From NCBI GenBank assembly GCA_025060595.1, contig JANXBX010000006.1, positions 66,825-130,824 of the forward strand: a stretch of 64,000 nt of DNA, given 5' to 3'. Positions 8,231 to 17,085 of this stretch are shown in pieces (positions within the stretch are counted from its first letter, which is position 1; every line of letters starts with the position of its first letter). The notes beneath the pieces were generated by a model. It was not told where the DNA came from, did not search any database, and saw nothing but the letters and a program-made list of their open reading frames with translations. The position numbers were made by a program, and so were the translations under genes. The DNA comes from Synergistota bacterium. GTDB lineage: Bacteria > Synergistota > GBS-1.

Positions 8231-9814
8231 ATGGAAGCGAAAGGAAGACACCCATCAGCGCTTGAGCCTGCGGTCCTTATACTTAACATAGCGATGGCCG
8301 TATTCGGAGCCATAATAGGGCTTGAACTTATAACTCGTTTAGGTATATCAACCAATACCTCAATTATCGGTGCCTTAATAGCTATTATCCTTGCAAGGGT
8401 TCCGGTTATGGCTTTACAGAAGTTCTTAGATATTAATAGGCAAAACTTGGTTCAAACCACGATATCAGGAGCAACCTTCGGAGCAGCAAATGCCATATTC
8501 CTGCCAGCAGCGATACCTTGGCTTCTTAAAAGACCTGACCTTGTTATGCCTATGTTAATAGGGGCCTTCTTAGGAGCAGTAGTAGACATGACCATACTTT
8601 ATTGGCTTTTCGATACAAGAGCTTTCCCAGCAAAACATGCTTGGCCACCAGGAATCGCTACAGCTGAGACCCTTCTTGCAGCCGCCCAAAAGGGTAAAAG
8701 AGCTATGTATCTCATATATGGAATGCTTGGTGGGGGAACCCTAGCTTATTTTGGCATACCTGCTGACGTAGCTGGAGTAGCTTGGATAGGGAATATATGG
8801 GCTTTAGCGATGTTCGGCATAGGCTTAATAATTAGAGGATACTCAGTTAAGCTATTTGGCATCGATATTAATAAGTACTACATACCTCATGGGATAATGA
8901 TAGGTGCCGGTGTAGCAGCCTTAGTCCAGATGTTCATGGTCTTGCGCGAGAAAAAAGCTTATACTAGAGAAGAGCATAAAGAGTACAAGCCCTCGAGACC
9001 TGATAAAGACATAGCTCTGGGCTTAAGCAAAGGTTTCATACTATACATAGCTATAGGCCTGCTTATAGCTGTTACCAGCGGATTATATACGAATATGTCA
9101 GCAGGAATGTTTATATGGTGGATAATATTTGCGGCTATAGCAGCGCTTGTTTCTGAGCTTATGGTGGGGCTTTCAGCAATGCATGCGGGGTGGTTCCCAG
9201 CTTTCGCAACGGCATTAATATTCCTAACCATAGGAATGCTTATGGGATTTCCACCCATAGCTTTAGGCTTACTTGTAGGATACACGGCTTCAACTGGACC
9301 GGCTTTTGCAGACATGGGATACGACCTTAAAACTGGTTGGATAATAAGAGGATATGGAAAAGACCCAGCCCTAGAAATGGAAGGAAGGAAACAACAATAT
9401 ATAGCTGAGTTAACAGGACTTGTAGTAGCAGTCATCATGGTAATGATTTTAGCCAAAACATACTTAGTTCAGGATCTTGTACCCCCTGTTGACAGAGTAT
9501 ACGTTAAGACCATAGAAGCTGGAGCTAACCCTCAAATAGCTAAATATCTAATCATATGGGCTATACCTGGAGCTATAATACAGGCAATTGGCGGACCGGA
9601 TAGACAGATAGGAATACTACTCGCTACAGGTCTTCTAATATTAAACCCCTTAGCTGGTTTCACAGTACTTGCGGCCTTAGGAATCAGGCTTTTGGTCTTA
9701 AGCAAATATAAGCAGGAAGGACAAAACGTCCTTTATGTTCTTGGAGCAGGCTTTATAGCGGGAGCCACACTTGTTAGCTTCTTCAGATCAACACTAAGGC
9801 TTGGAAGGAAGTGA
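8231..9814 (+). CDS. OPT-family transporter
   Basis: A 527-residue polytopic membrane protein with about 14 hydrophobic segments. The motif FPAKHAWPPGIATAETLLAA near residue 130 is typical of the oligopeptide transporter (OPT) family, whose bacterial members move peptides or metal chelates by cation symport. The sequence GATFGAANAIFLPAAIPWLL fits the helix-hairpin region. It is preceded by AAAGGAGGGG and followed, with a 4-bp overlap, by the second M29 peptidase gene. Placement in this operon suggests it brings in the peptide-like substrate. Confidence 0.87.
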   Translation: MEAKGRHPSALEPAVLILNIAMAVFGAIIGLELITRLGISTNTSIIGALIAIILARVPVMALQKFLDINRQNLVQTTISGATFGAANAIFLPAAIPWLLKRPDLVMPMLIGAFLGAVVDMTILYWLFDTRAFPAKHAWPPGIATAETLLAAAQKGKRAMYLIYGMLGGGTLAYFGIPADVAGVAWIGNIWALAMFGIGLIIRGYSVKLFGIDINKYYIPHGIMIGAGVAALVQMFMVLREKKAYTREEHKEYKPSRPDKDIALGLSKGFILYIAIGLLIAVTSGLYTNMSAGMFIWWIIFAAIAALVSELMVGLSAMHAGWFPAFATALIFLTIGMLMGFPPIALGLLVGYTASTGPAFADMGYDLKTGWIIRGYGKDPALEMEGRKQQYIAELTGLVVAVIMVMILAKTYLVQDLVPPVDRVYVKTIEAGANPQIAKYLIIWAIPGAIIQAIGGPDRQIGILLATGLLILNPLAGFTVLAALGIRLLVLSKYKQEGQNVLYVLGAGFIAGATLVSFFRSTLRLGRK

Positions 9815-10872
9815 AAAGATATATGACCCTTTACGAGTTTGAGCTTGGGCTTGCAGCAAAAAAGCTCGTTAGAGATATACTTGATGTTCAACCTGATGAA
9901 ATAGTAGCGATAACAGCAGATACGCTATCCAGCGAAGCTGTGGCTAACGCCACCGCAAGAGCAGTTTTCGAAGCTGGAGCAAAACCTATGACCATATGGG
10001 TTGCCACACCCTTGGGGGTTGGAAAAGCCGCTGATCCGATGCTTCCTCAAAAAGCCTTAATAGGAGCCTTAAACAATGCAGATGTATGGATAGAGTTTAA
10101 CTACCAGTGGCTCTTATACTCAACGGTATTTGATAGGGTGATTGCGGAAAACAAAAACCTAAGATATATATGCCTTGTGGGAATGAACCCAGATATGATG
10201 GTAAGAGTCATAGGAAGGGTGGATATAAAGGTTTTAGCACAATTCCTAAAAACGATTGCAGAGATAACTATGAAAGGGAAACACGTGAGAGTAACAACAC
10301 CCGCTGGAACAGATGTGGAATTTGATAATCACCCGCAAAGGCCACCTATAGTTCACTCAGGATACATACCTAAAGGGACCTATGGAATGCTACCTGGACA
10401 GATAAGCTGGACACCCAAGCTCGAGACTATAAAAGGGTACATAGTTTTCGATGGCTCCATATATCCACCTATAGGGTTGCTAAAAGAACCTATTAAACTA
10501 ACCATCGAGAAGGGCAGAATAGTAAAAATAGAAGGGGGAAGAGAGGCAAGGGAGCTTGAAAGCTGGATCAAAAGCTTTAACGATCCAAACATGTATCAGT
10601 TAGCCCACATTTCTTATGGGTTTAATCCGGGAGCAAAACTTACCGGTGATATAGTTGAAGATGAAAGAGTATGGGGAGCAACCGAATGGGGAATAGGAAA
10701 CATAGGTCCCAGATTAGTTCCAGATATACCAGGAGGGGTACCTGCAGCCTCCCATACCGATGGAATATGCTTAAATTCATCAGTATGGATCGATGGAGTT
10801 CAAATAACAGATAAAGGGGTCGTAGTAAACCCACCTGAGCTTGTTGAACTTGCAAAAAGGATAAAGAAATAG
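9811..10872 (+). CDS. M29-like aminopeptidase paralogue with exchanged metal-ligand residues
   Basis: A 353-residue protein resembling the upstream M29 peptidase in its C-terminal half. The GTG start overlaps the OPT stop (GTGA) after GGAAGG; an ATG 12 bases later is an alternative. Aligned by eye, the first ligand glutamate (GEFGIGTNP in the paralogue) becomes histidine (AHISYGFNPG), while the ligand histidine (GTIHIAIG) becomes glutamate (GATEWGIG). The middle glutamate (IVEDERVWG) and the final His-x-Asp (ASHTDGI) are kept. It is the last gene of the operon, before a strong hairpin. The exchange suggests an altered but still metal-binding site. Confidence 0.75.
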   Translation: MKRYMTLYEFELGLAAKKLVRDILDVQPDEIVAITADTLSSEAVANATARAVFEAGAKPMTIWVATPLGVGKAADPMLPQKALIGALNNADVWIEFNYQWLLYSTVFDRVIAENKNLRYICLVGMNPDMMVRVIGRVDIKVLAQFLKTIAEITMKGKHVRVTTPAGTDVEFDNHPQRPPIVHSGYIPKGTYGMLPGQISWTPKLETIKGYIVFDGSIYPPIGLLKEPIKLTIEKGRIVKIEGGREARELESWIKSFNDPNMYQLAHISYGFNPGAKLTGDIVEDERVWGATEWGIGNIGPRLVPDIPGGVPAASHTDGICLNSSVWIDGVQITDKGVVVNPPELVELAKRIKK

Positions 10873-10917
10873 AAAATTACCTTCAAATCAGATTAAAATT
10901 AGATACCAAGTATGTTA

Positions 10918-10946
10918 TAGGGCTCCAGTATTATACTGGAGCCCTA
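10918..10946 (+). terminator. Terminator hairpin after the peptidase/OPT operon
   Basis: A 13-bp perfect stem (TAGGGCTCCAGTA with TACTGGAGCCCTA) around a TTA loop, 46 bp after the last stop codon. There is no clear T tract, so it may partly act in RNA stability. Confidence 0.7.
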
Positions 10947-10982
10947 ATAGTCATAAGTTTTAAAATTAATGGAGTGTAAAAA

Positions 10983-13058
10983 GTGAGAACATATAAAAAG
11001 CTATCCCTCATTGGACTTGATTGCCCTAACTGTGCAGTAAAAATCGAAAAGGATGTAAAGGGCATAAAGGGAGTTAAAGATGCGATAGTATCCTTAAGCT
11101 CTCAAAAACTAACCTTAACGATAGAGGAGGAAAGTAGCTGGCCAGACATCTTAAATCAGGTAAAGCTTGTGGTTAATAAGTACGATACAAACATAAAAGT
11201 CTTAGAAAAGGACCTTGAAGATAAACATAAGATAACTAAAGAGATTATAAAACTAGCTTTAGGAACCTCTCCCTTTGTGATAGCTTTTCTCGCTAATGGC
11301 AGCTTAAAGCAGGCGCTATTTATCCTTTCCTATATTGCAATTGGACACAGCGTGCTTTTAAAGGCATTTAAAAATATACTAAGCGGCCAAGTATTCGACG
11401 AAAACCTGTTAATGTCAATTGCCACCTCTGGAGCGCTTTTGATAGGTGAGGTGCCTGAAGCAATTTCCGTAATGCTCTTTTATAAGATAGGCGAGCTTTT
11501 GCAAAACATAGCAGTAGAAAACTCAAGAAGATCTATAACCGCATTATTGGACCTGCGTCCGGAGTTTGCAAACTTACTAATTGGAAACGAAACGAAAAAA
11601 ACTAAAGCAGAAGCGATAAAGATAGGAGACACAATAATTGTGAGACCGGGGGAGAGAATCCCGCTTGATGGCATAGTCATAGAGGGAAGCTCAAGCGTTG
11701 ACACATCTACTATTACAGGGGAATCTATGCCGAGAAGCGTAACAGTTGGAAACGAGGTTTTAGCGGGATTTATAAATCTAGATGGCCTGTTAAAGATAAA
11801 GGTAACCAAGGAGTTCAAGGAATCGACGATTAGTAAGATCTTAGAGCTAGTTGAAAATGCAAGTGCCAGAAAGGCAAGAACCGAAAACTTTATCACTAAG
11901 TTTGCAAGGTTTTACACACCTATTGTCATTCTCCTGGCTCTACTTATAGCTTTAATCCCGCCTATGGCGTTCGGACGACCCTTCTCCCTATGGATATATA
12001 GAGCTTTGGTTTTCTTAGTAGTCTCATGCCCATGTGCACTGCTAATATCGATACCCCTTGGCTTCTTTGCAGGAATCGGATCAGCTTCAAGGAATGGCAT
12101 TCTGATGAAAGGAAGTAACTACTTAGAAGCCTTAAACGACGTTAATACGATAATCTTCGATAAGACCGGAACCTTAACCATGGGAAGATTTAAAATAAAA
12201 AACATATGGTCAGCTAAAGGATACGAAAGAGAAGATATCCTTAATTATGCAGCCCATGCAGAGTTCTACTCTAATCATCCCATAGCCCAATCAATTTTAA
12301 ACGAATACAGCAATATAGACGAAACTAAGATAAAGGAGTACAGAGAAATACCCGGCTTTGGGGTAGAAGCGAAAATAAACGATAAAAGAGTTCTAGTAGG
12401 AAATGCTAAACTGTTATCGGATAGAGGAATAGATATTGATAAAGAAATCGAAACAGAAACGGGAGTTTACGTAGCCATCAACGATAAGCTTGCAGGATAC
12501 ATCACCTTTGAAGATGAGATAAAGAAAGACGCAAAGGAAACGATCGACCGCCTAAAGGAAATCGGAATTAAAACCGTACTTTTCACAGGGGATCATAAGA
12601 ATGCAGCGAAATACGTTGCAGAAAGCCTAGGGATAGACGAATTTTACCATGACCTTTTACCCCACCAAAAGGTGGAGAAACTGGAAGAATTAAAAACCAA
12701 GAAAAGCAGAGGAAATATAATTTTCGCAGGAGATGGCATAAATGATGCAGCAGTCATCGCTAGAGCAGATATAGGCATCGCAATGGGAGCATTAGGACAA
12801 GATGCAGCCATCGAAGCTGCAGACGTGGTCATCATGAACGATCAAATTAAAAGTATACTTACAGCTATACATATAGCAAGAAAAACCAAAAAGATAGTGT
12901 GGCAAAACATCTTCCTTGCCTTATCCATAAAGTTTCTCGTTTTAATCACGGCCTCGCTAGGAATGGTAAATATGTGGGAAGCGGTCTTTGCGGATGTAGG
13001 AGTAGCTCTTATGACAATCTTAAACTCACTGAGAATAACCAATGAGAATTTCGATTAA
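10983..13058 (+). CDS. Heavy-metal-transporting P1B-type ATPase (Zn/Cd/Pb type)
   Basis: A 691-residue P1B ATPase. An N-terminal HMA domain carries the metal site GLDCPNCA near residue 12. Membrane helices surround the transport motif VVSCPCALL near residue 345. The phosphorylation motif DKTGTLT, the HP motif in EFYSNHPIAQS, the TGES actuator motif and GDGINDAAV are all intact, so the pump should be active. The CPC motif is shared by Cu and Zn/Cd pumps; overall resemblance favours Zn/Cd/Pb export, but specificity is not certain. It starts at a GTG and stands alone between two hairpins, with no adjacent metalloregulator gene. Confidence 0.92.
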   Translation: MRTYKKLSLIGLDCPNCAVKIEKDVKGIKGVKDAIVSLSSQKLTLTIEEESSWPDILNQVKLVVNKYDTNIKVLEKDLEDKHKITKEIIKLALGTSPFVIAFLANGSLKQALFILSYIAIGHSVLLKAFKNILSGQVFDENLLMSIATSGALLIGEVPEAISVMLFYKIGELLQNIAVENSRRSITALLDLRPEFANLLIGNETKKTKAEAIKIGDTIIVRPGERIPLDGIVIEGSSSVDTSTITGESMPRSVTVGNEVLAGFINLDGLLKIKVTKEFKESTISKILELVENASARKARTENFITKFARFYTPIVILLALLIALIPPMAFGRPFSLWIYRALVFLVVSCPCALLISIPLGFFAGIGSASRNGILMKGSNYLEALNDVNTIIFDKTGTLTMGRFKIKNIWSAKGYEREDILNYAAHAEFYSNHPIAQSILNEYSNIDETKIKEYREIPGFGVEAKINDKRVLVGNAKLLSDRGIDIDKEIETETGVYVAINDKLAGYITFEDEIKKDAKETIDRLKEIGIKTVLFTGDHKNAAKYVAESLGIDEFYHDLLPHQKVEKLEELKTKKSRGNIIFAGDGINDAAVIARADIGIAMGALGQDAAIEAADVVIMNDQIKSILTAIHIARKTKKIVWQNIFLALSIKFLVLITASLGMVNMWEAVFADVGVALMTILNSLRITNENFD

Positions 13059-13104
13059 GAAAGCTTTATAGGCGTATCGCTCGCTTTTCAAGGTAAGCTT
13101 TCTT
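13057..13104. terminator. Bidirectional hairpin between convergent genes
   Basis: The arms AAGAAAGCTT and AAGCTTTCTT form a 10-bp stem with a 28-base loop and overlap the ends of both the ATPase and M20 genes. The wide loop makes it a weaker candidate than the other terminators. Confidence 0.4.
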
Positions 13105-14290
13105 CCTTCCTCTTAGCCTCTATGAAAGCCCTCCTTAATGCCTCTTTAATATCCTTGTCCTTAAGAACCAGAATAGCCATTCTTCCTAAGGCTTTAGCGC
13201 CTAAAACTATGGCCTCATGAGCTCTCTCAGATTTAGTAAGCTCTGAGAATTCCCTTGTGTGCAGAGGTACCTTCTTTCCAGTTATATCTAAGACAGGTTG
13301 AATGGCTGGACATCTATGACTGACATTACCTATGTCTGATGAGCCCATAGGACCTGGTGGCTCGGACAGCTCAACCTTAAGATCACGTAATATATCCTCG
13401 AAAAGCCTCTCAGCCACCTCATTTGGAAGCATGTTATCAAAGCTAAACTCATAGTTTCGCCAAGTCACCTCTGTAGCTGTAGCCAAAGCAGCACCCTTAG
13501 CGCAATTAAAGACCTGCTCAACGAGTCTTTTAAGATAACCCCTCCATGGTGCCCTAAAGTAGAACCTCGCTACAGCCCTTTCCGGGACTATATTAGGAAC
13601 ACTACCACCATCAACTATAACACCATGCATTCTAACTTCCGGCTTCACATGTTGCCTTAACATATCTATAGCATGAAAGAAAAGCTGAAGACCATTTAAA
13701 GCGTTCCTACCCTCCCAAGGAGCTGAAGCAGCATGGGAGGATTTCCCCTTAAACTCAAACTCTATGGCATCAAGAGCCAACGAACGATATTTGGCAAAAC
13801 TTATACCTCCACCCGCATGGATCATCATAGCTAAGTCCACATCATCAAAAACTCCTCTTTCAGCCATCAAAACTTTGGCCCCGCTCGTTTCCTCAGAAGG
13901 AGTACCTATGACTAAAAGCTCCCCTCTTAGCTCACCCCTTTTAAAGAGTTTTATCAAAGCTATCCCAGCTAATGTGGACATAGCACCATGAACGTTATGA
14001 CCACAAGCATGACCAATCTCTGGTAAAGCATCATACTCCACTAAAAGAACCACCTTAGCACCATCACCATTTTTCACCTTACCGATAAAGGAATAGGGTA
14101 TACCTATAAATGGCGATTCCATATCAAATCCATGTCTTCTAAGAAGATCCATGTGGATCTTACTTGATCTTTCCTCTTCTCCGGAAAGCTCAGGGTTATC
14201 CGCAAGGTAATCACTTAAGGCTATGGCCTCCTGAGCGCTTTCCTCTACTAATCTATCAATCTCGTTAAAAAGCCCTCTGTATTTTTCCAT
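13088..14290 (-). CDS. M20-family amidohydrolase/dipeptidase
   Basis: A 400-residue M20 metallopeptidase of the AbgB / amidohydrolase branch. Metal-site motifs are EIGHACGHNVHGAM near residue 95, a GTPSEETSGAK segment with the catalytic glutamates, and MIHAGGG. The C-terminal MGSSDIGNVSHRCPAIQP resembles the usual last metal-ligand region. These enzymes cleave N-acyl, p-aminobenzoyl-glutamate or dipeptide bonds in the cytosol. It lies 3 bp after a D-aminoacylase-like gene and close to a YfcC permease, so the three may import and deacylate an N-acyl or N-terminally blocked amino acid. Confidence 0.85.
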   Translation of the reverse strand: MEKYRGLFNEIDRLVEESAQEAIALSDYLADNPELSGEEERSSKIHMDLLRRHGFDMESPFIGIPYSFIGKVKNGDGAKVVLLVEYDALPEIGHACGHNVHGAMSTLAGIALIKLFKRGELRGELLVIGTPSEETSGAKVLMAERGVFDDVDLAMMIHAGGGISFAKYRSLALDAIEFEFKGKSSHAASAPWEGRNALNGLQLFFHAIDMLRQHVKPEVRMHGVIVDGGSVPNIVPERAVARFYFRAPWRGYLKRLVEQVFNCAKGAALATATEVTWRNYEFSFDNMLPNEVAERLFEDILRDLKVELSEPPGPMGSSDIGNVSHRCPAIQPVLDITGKKVPLHTREFSELTKSERAHEAIVLGAKALGRMAILVLKDKDIKEALRRAFIEAKRKEESLP

Positions 14291-14293
14291 GAT

Positions 14294-15637
14294 TTACCTC
14301 CTTATGATCTTCCCTTCTGGCGGTTCTATAATTTTCCCATCTTCCACAGAAACCTTTCCATTAACCACAACATACCTTATACCCTTTGGGGAAGCTAATG
14401 GCTCCTTAAAGGTAGCCATATCTTTAAACTCCTTAGGATCAAATATGGTTATATCCGCATAAAAGCCCTCCTTTATCTTTCCTCTATATTCCATGAAGGC
14501 ATTATCTGCGGGAATCGTTGTAGCATGCCTTAAAGCCTCTTCCCAACTAAATCCCGCTTCCCTAAGCCACAACAACGCCCTAGGAAAGGCACCAGATGCC
14601 CGGGGATGTCCCCAACCACCTCTTATAACAGCATCAGAAGCTATAGCACACATGGGGTGAAGGATACAAAGCCTCATCTCATCTTCATTCATAACGTGAG
14701 CAACAACCAACGTTTCTGGCGCATTTTGCCTTAAAAAGCTAAAAAGCTCGGGATCAAGCCTACGCCCCCTGAAACTTCCACTTGCCACCTCTATATATTC
14801 TAGCCCCTTACCCCACCTCTCCTCAAACCCAGGATCGAAAACAGCCGAACCTATGTAGGTACAAAAGGCAGAGTAGGGATAGCTATCGAATCTCAAATCC
14901 ACACCCTCCGATATCGCTTCCTCAATCAATCTTAAGGCCTCTTTAGAATAGCCAAAAGCCGTCATACTCCCTAAATGAGATATAATAACTCTCACCTTAA
15001 CATCTTTAGCTAAAGAAATGGCTTCCTTCACTGCCTCAATACACCTTGGACCATCATACCTTATATGTATAGAAATGAATCTCCTCTCGAATTCCCTTAA
15101 AACCCAAGCTAGACCATATATCTCATCTTTATCAACATATGGAGTATATTCAAGACCGAGAGAAAAACCGAAAGAACCATGTCTTAACTCTTCTCTCAAT
15201 ATCTCTCTCATGGCCTCGATCTCAGAGGGACTGGCACACCTATAAGGATCATTTATACCTATAGACTCCCTTAAGGCTCTATGACCCGTTAAAAAGCCAA
15301 GGTTGATATACTTATCTTTCACGACCTTTTCTATTTCTCTAACCAAAGCACCAGAGCCGCAGTTTCCAGAAATCCCAGTAGTTACACCTTGAAGAAGGAG
15401 CAACTTCTGTACCGTATAAGGATCAGAAGGATCCTCATCTACATGCATATGAGTATCTATAAAGCCAGGTGAAACAACAAGACCAGTAGCATCAATAACC
15501 CTCTTAGCATTCACCTCGGCTTCTAGATCTGCAACCTTCTCTATATATACATCTTTTATTAATATAAGAGCAGATTTAAAGGTCTGGGACTCACCATCCC
15601 AGACCTTATCTCCCATTATGGCTAAATCATAAATCAT
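14294..15637 (-). CDS. N-acyl-D-amino-acid deacylase / D-aminoacylase-like amidohydrolase
   Basis: A 447-residue amidohydrolase-superfamily enzyme. The metal motif is SPGFIDTHMHVDEDPSDPYT near residue 60, followed by VTTGISGNCG with the cysteine typical of D-aminoacylases, then RVIISHLGSM (histidine), VVAHVMNEDEM and ASDAVIRGGWGHPRASGAFP (aspartate). The C-terminal EGFYADITIFDPKEF and YVVVNGKVSVEDGKI are the closing beta-sandwich. It lies between the permease and M20 genes with 1- and 3-bp gaps, so the three form an operon. Reaction: hydrolysis of N-acyl-D-amino acids, or a related cyclic or acyl amide. Confidence 0.83.
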   Translation of the reverse strand: MIYDLAIMGDKVWDGESQTFKSALILIKDVYIEKVADLEAEVNAKRVIDATGLVVSPGFIDTHMHVDEDPSDPYTVQKLLLLQGVTTGISGNCGSGALVREIEKVVKDKYINLGFLTGHRALRESIGINDPYRCASPSEIEAMREILREELRHGSFGFSLGLEYTPYVDKDEIYGLAWVLREFERRFISIHIRYDGPRCIEAVKEAISLAKDVKVRVIISHLGSMTAFGYSKEALRLIEEAISEGVDLRFDSYPYSAFCTYIGSAVFDPGFEERWGKGLEYIEVASGSFRGRRLDPELFSFLRQNAPETLVVAHVMNEDEMRLCILHPMCAIASDAVIRGGWGHPRASGAFPRALLWLREAGFSWEEALRHATTIPADNAFMEYRGKIKEGFYADITIFDPKEFKDMATFKEPLASPKGIRYVVVNGKVSVEDGKIIEPPEGKIIRR

Positions 15638-15638
15638 G

Positions 15639-17018
15639 TCACTGATATCCTATGAAAGTAGCTATTGCTATAAAAAGCATTTGAACAGGGAATATTAACA
15701 GGAAGAAAGGAGTAAAGAACTTCCACCACCTTTCTATAGGGACCTTAGCTATACTACATATGACCGGGAGAAGAGTCGTAGGCCAAAGGAGATTAGAGAA
15801 ACCATCTCCATACTGGAAGGCTAAAACAGCAGTTTGCCTCGTTATGCCAAGCAAGTCAGATAGGGGAGCCATAATAGGCATGGTAACAGAGGCCTGTCCT
15901 GAACCAGAAGGTATGAAGAAGTTTATTATTGTTTGAACAACAAGCATACCCTCAGCTCCAACCCATGGAGGAAGTCCCTCAAGAGGTTTTGACAAACCGT
16001 ATATAACGGTATCTATTATTCGTCCTTCTCTCATAACTATGAGTATCGCTCTTGAGAGTCCTATAACAAGCGCCCCAAAAACTATATCTCTTGCACCTTC
16101 AAGGAAGGACTCAGCAATCTTATTAGGAGTAAAACCAGCTATTAGGGCACAAACAACGCCCATAATTAAAAATAAACCCGCTAACTCATTGAAATACCAA
16201 CCAAGCTCTATAACTCCCCAAATAAGCAAGCCCACTGTAAAGATAACAATACCAAAAATTAATTTTTCCCTTAGTGTAAACTCCCTAACTATAAGCTCAT
16301 CATGCCTTAAGGCTAACACACCCATATCTAAGCCATACATTAAGCTCTTCTTAGGATCCTTTTTAATTCTTCTGGCATATCTTATGGTCCACCAAACGGC
16401 CAAAGTTACAAAGGTAAACCAGCTTACGATCCTAAAGCCCAAACCTGAAAAGAGCGGTAACTCCGAAAACTTTTGAGCCAAACCAACGGTAAACGGATTC
16501 ATAAAAGCTGCAGCAAATCCCATACCAACGCCAAAACAAACCATGCTTAAACCAACTATGGCATCATAACCCATAGCTATAGCGAGTCCAACAAAAAGGG
16601 GAACGAAGCCTAAGGCCTCTTCAAACATACCGAAAACAGATCCGCATAGGGCGAAGAAATACATGAAGACAGGAATCATAAATATCTCTTTGCCCTCAAG
16701 CTTTCTCAGCAAGAAACCTATAAAGGAGTGCAATGCTCCCGTCTTCAAAACCATATAGAAGGAAGCATAAACGATGAAGACGAAAAATATGACCTCAGCT
16801 GCATCTATCATCCCTTTCTGAACGGCAATAAAGGTTTCAAAGAAACCGACAGGATTAGGATCAACCAGCTTATAGGTTCCAGGAACAACCACAGTCTTAT
16901 TAGTCTTCGGATCCTTTACCCTATCAAACTCCCCAGCTGGAAGAGCATAAGTAAGAATAGCAGCTATCACCACTAAGGAAAAGAGCAAAACAAAGGTGTG
17001 AGGAACACGGACTCTCAT
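15639..17018 (-). CDS. YfcC-family basic amino-acid/carboxylate permease
   Basis: A 459-residue permease with about 12 hydrophobic segments. The N-terminus RVPHTFVLLFSLVVIAAILT followed by YALPAGEFDR is typical of the YfcC family (ArsB/ion transporter superfamily), as is FIPSGSGQASVTMPIMAPL near residue 375. YfcC proteins are predicted antiporters or symporters for amino acids or dicarboxylates. It is the first gene of an operon with the deacylase and M20 genes, suggesting the substrate is an acylated amino acid or peptide. Confidence 0.83.
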   Translation of the reverse strand: MRVRVPHTFVLLFSLVVIAAILTYALPAGEFDRVKDPKTNKTVVVPGTYKLVDPNPVGFFETFIAVQKGMIDAAEVIFFVFIVYASFYMVLKTGALHSFIGFLLRKLEGKEIFMIPVFMYFFALCGSVFGMFEEALGFVPLFVGLAIAMGYDAIVGLSMVCFGVGMGFAAAFMNPFTVGLAQKFSELPLFSGLGFRIVSWFTFVTLAVWWTIRYARRIKKDPKKSLMYGLDMGVLALRHDELIVREFTLREKLIFGIVIFTVGLLIWGVIELGWYFNELAGLFLIMGVVCALIAGFTPNKIAESFLEGARDIVFGALVIGLSRAILIVMREGRIIDTVIYGLSKPLEGLPPWVGAEGMLVVQTIINFFIPSGSGQASVTMPIMAPLSDLLGITRQTAVLAFQYGDGFSNLLWPTTLLPVICSIAKVPIERWWKFFTPFFLLIFPVQMLFIAIATFIGYQ

Positions 17019-17085
17019 CTAAACTTCCCCTCCTCTCTAAAATAAAATATTTCTGCAAAAATGATAAATTAAAAACTTAGCTATG

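Noticed and set aside
8959-9456. Long minus-strand frame (165 codons) inside the OPT gene
   Set aside because: Composition is that of a shadow frame; the plus strand encodes a clear OPT transporter with operon spacing and overlaps.
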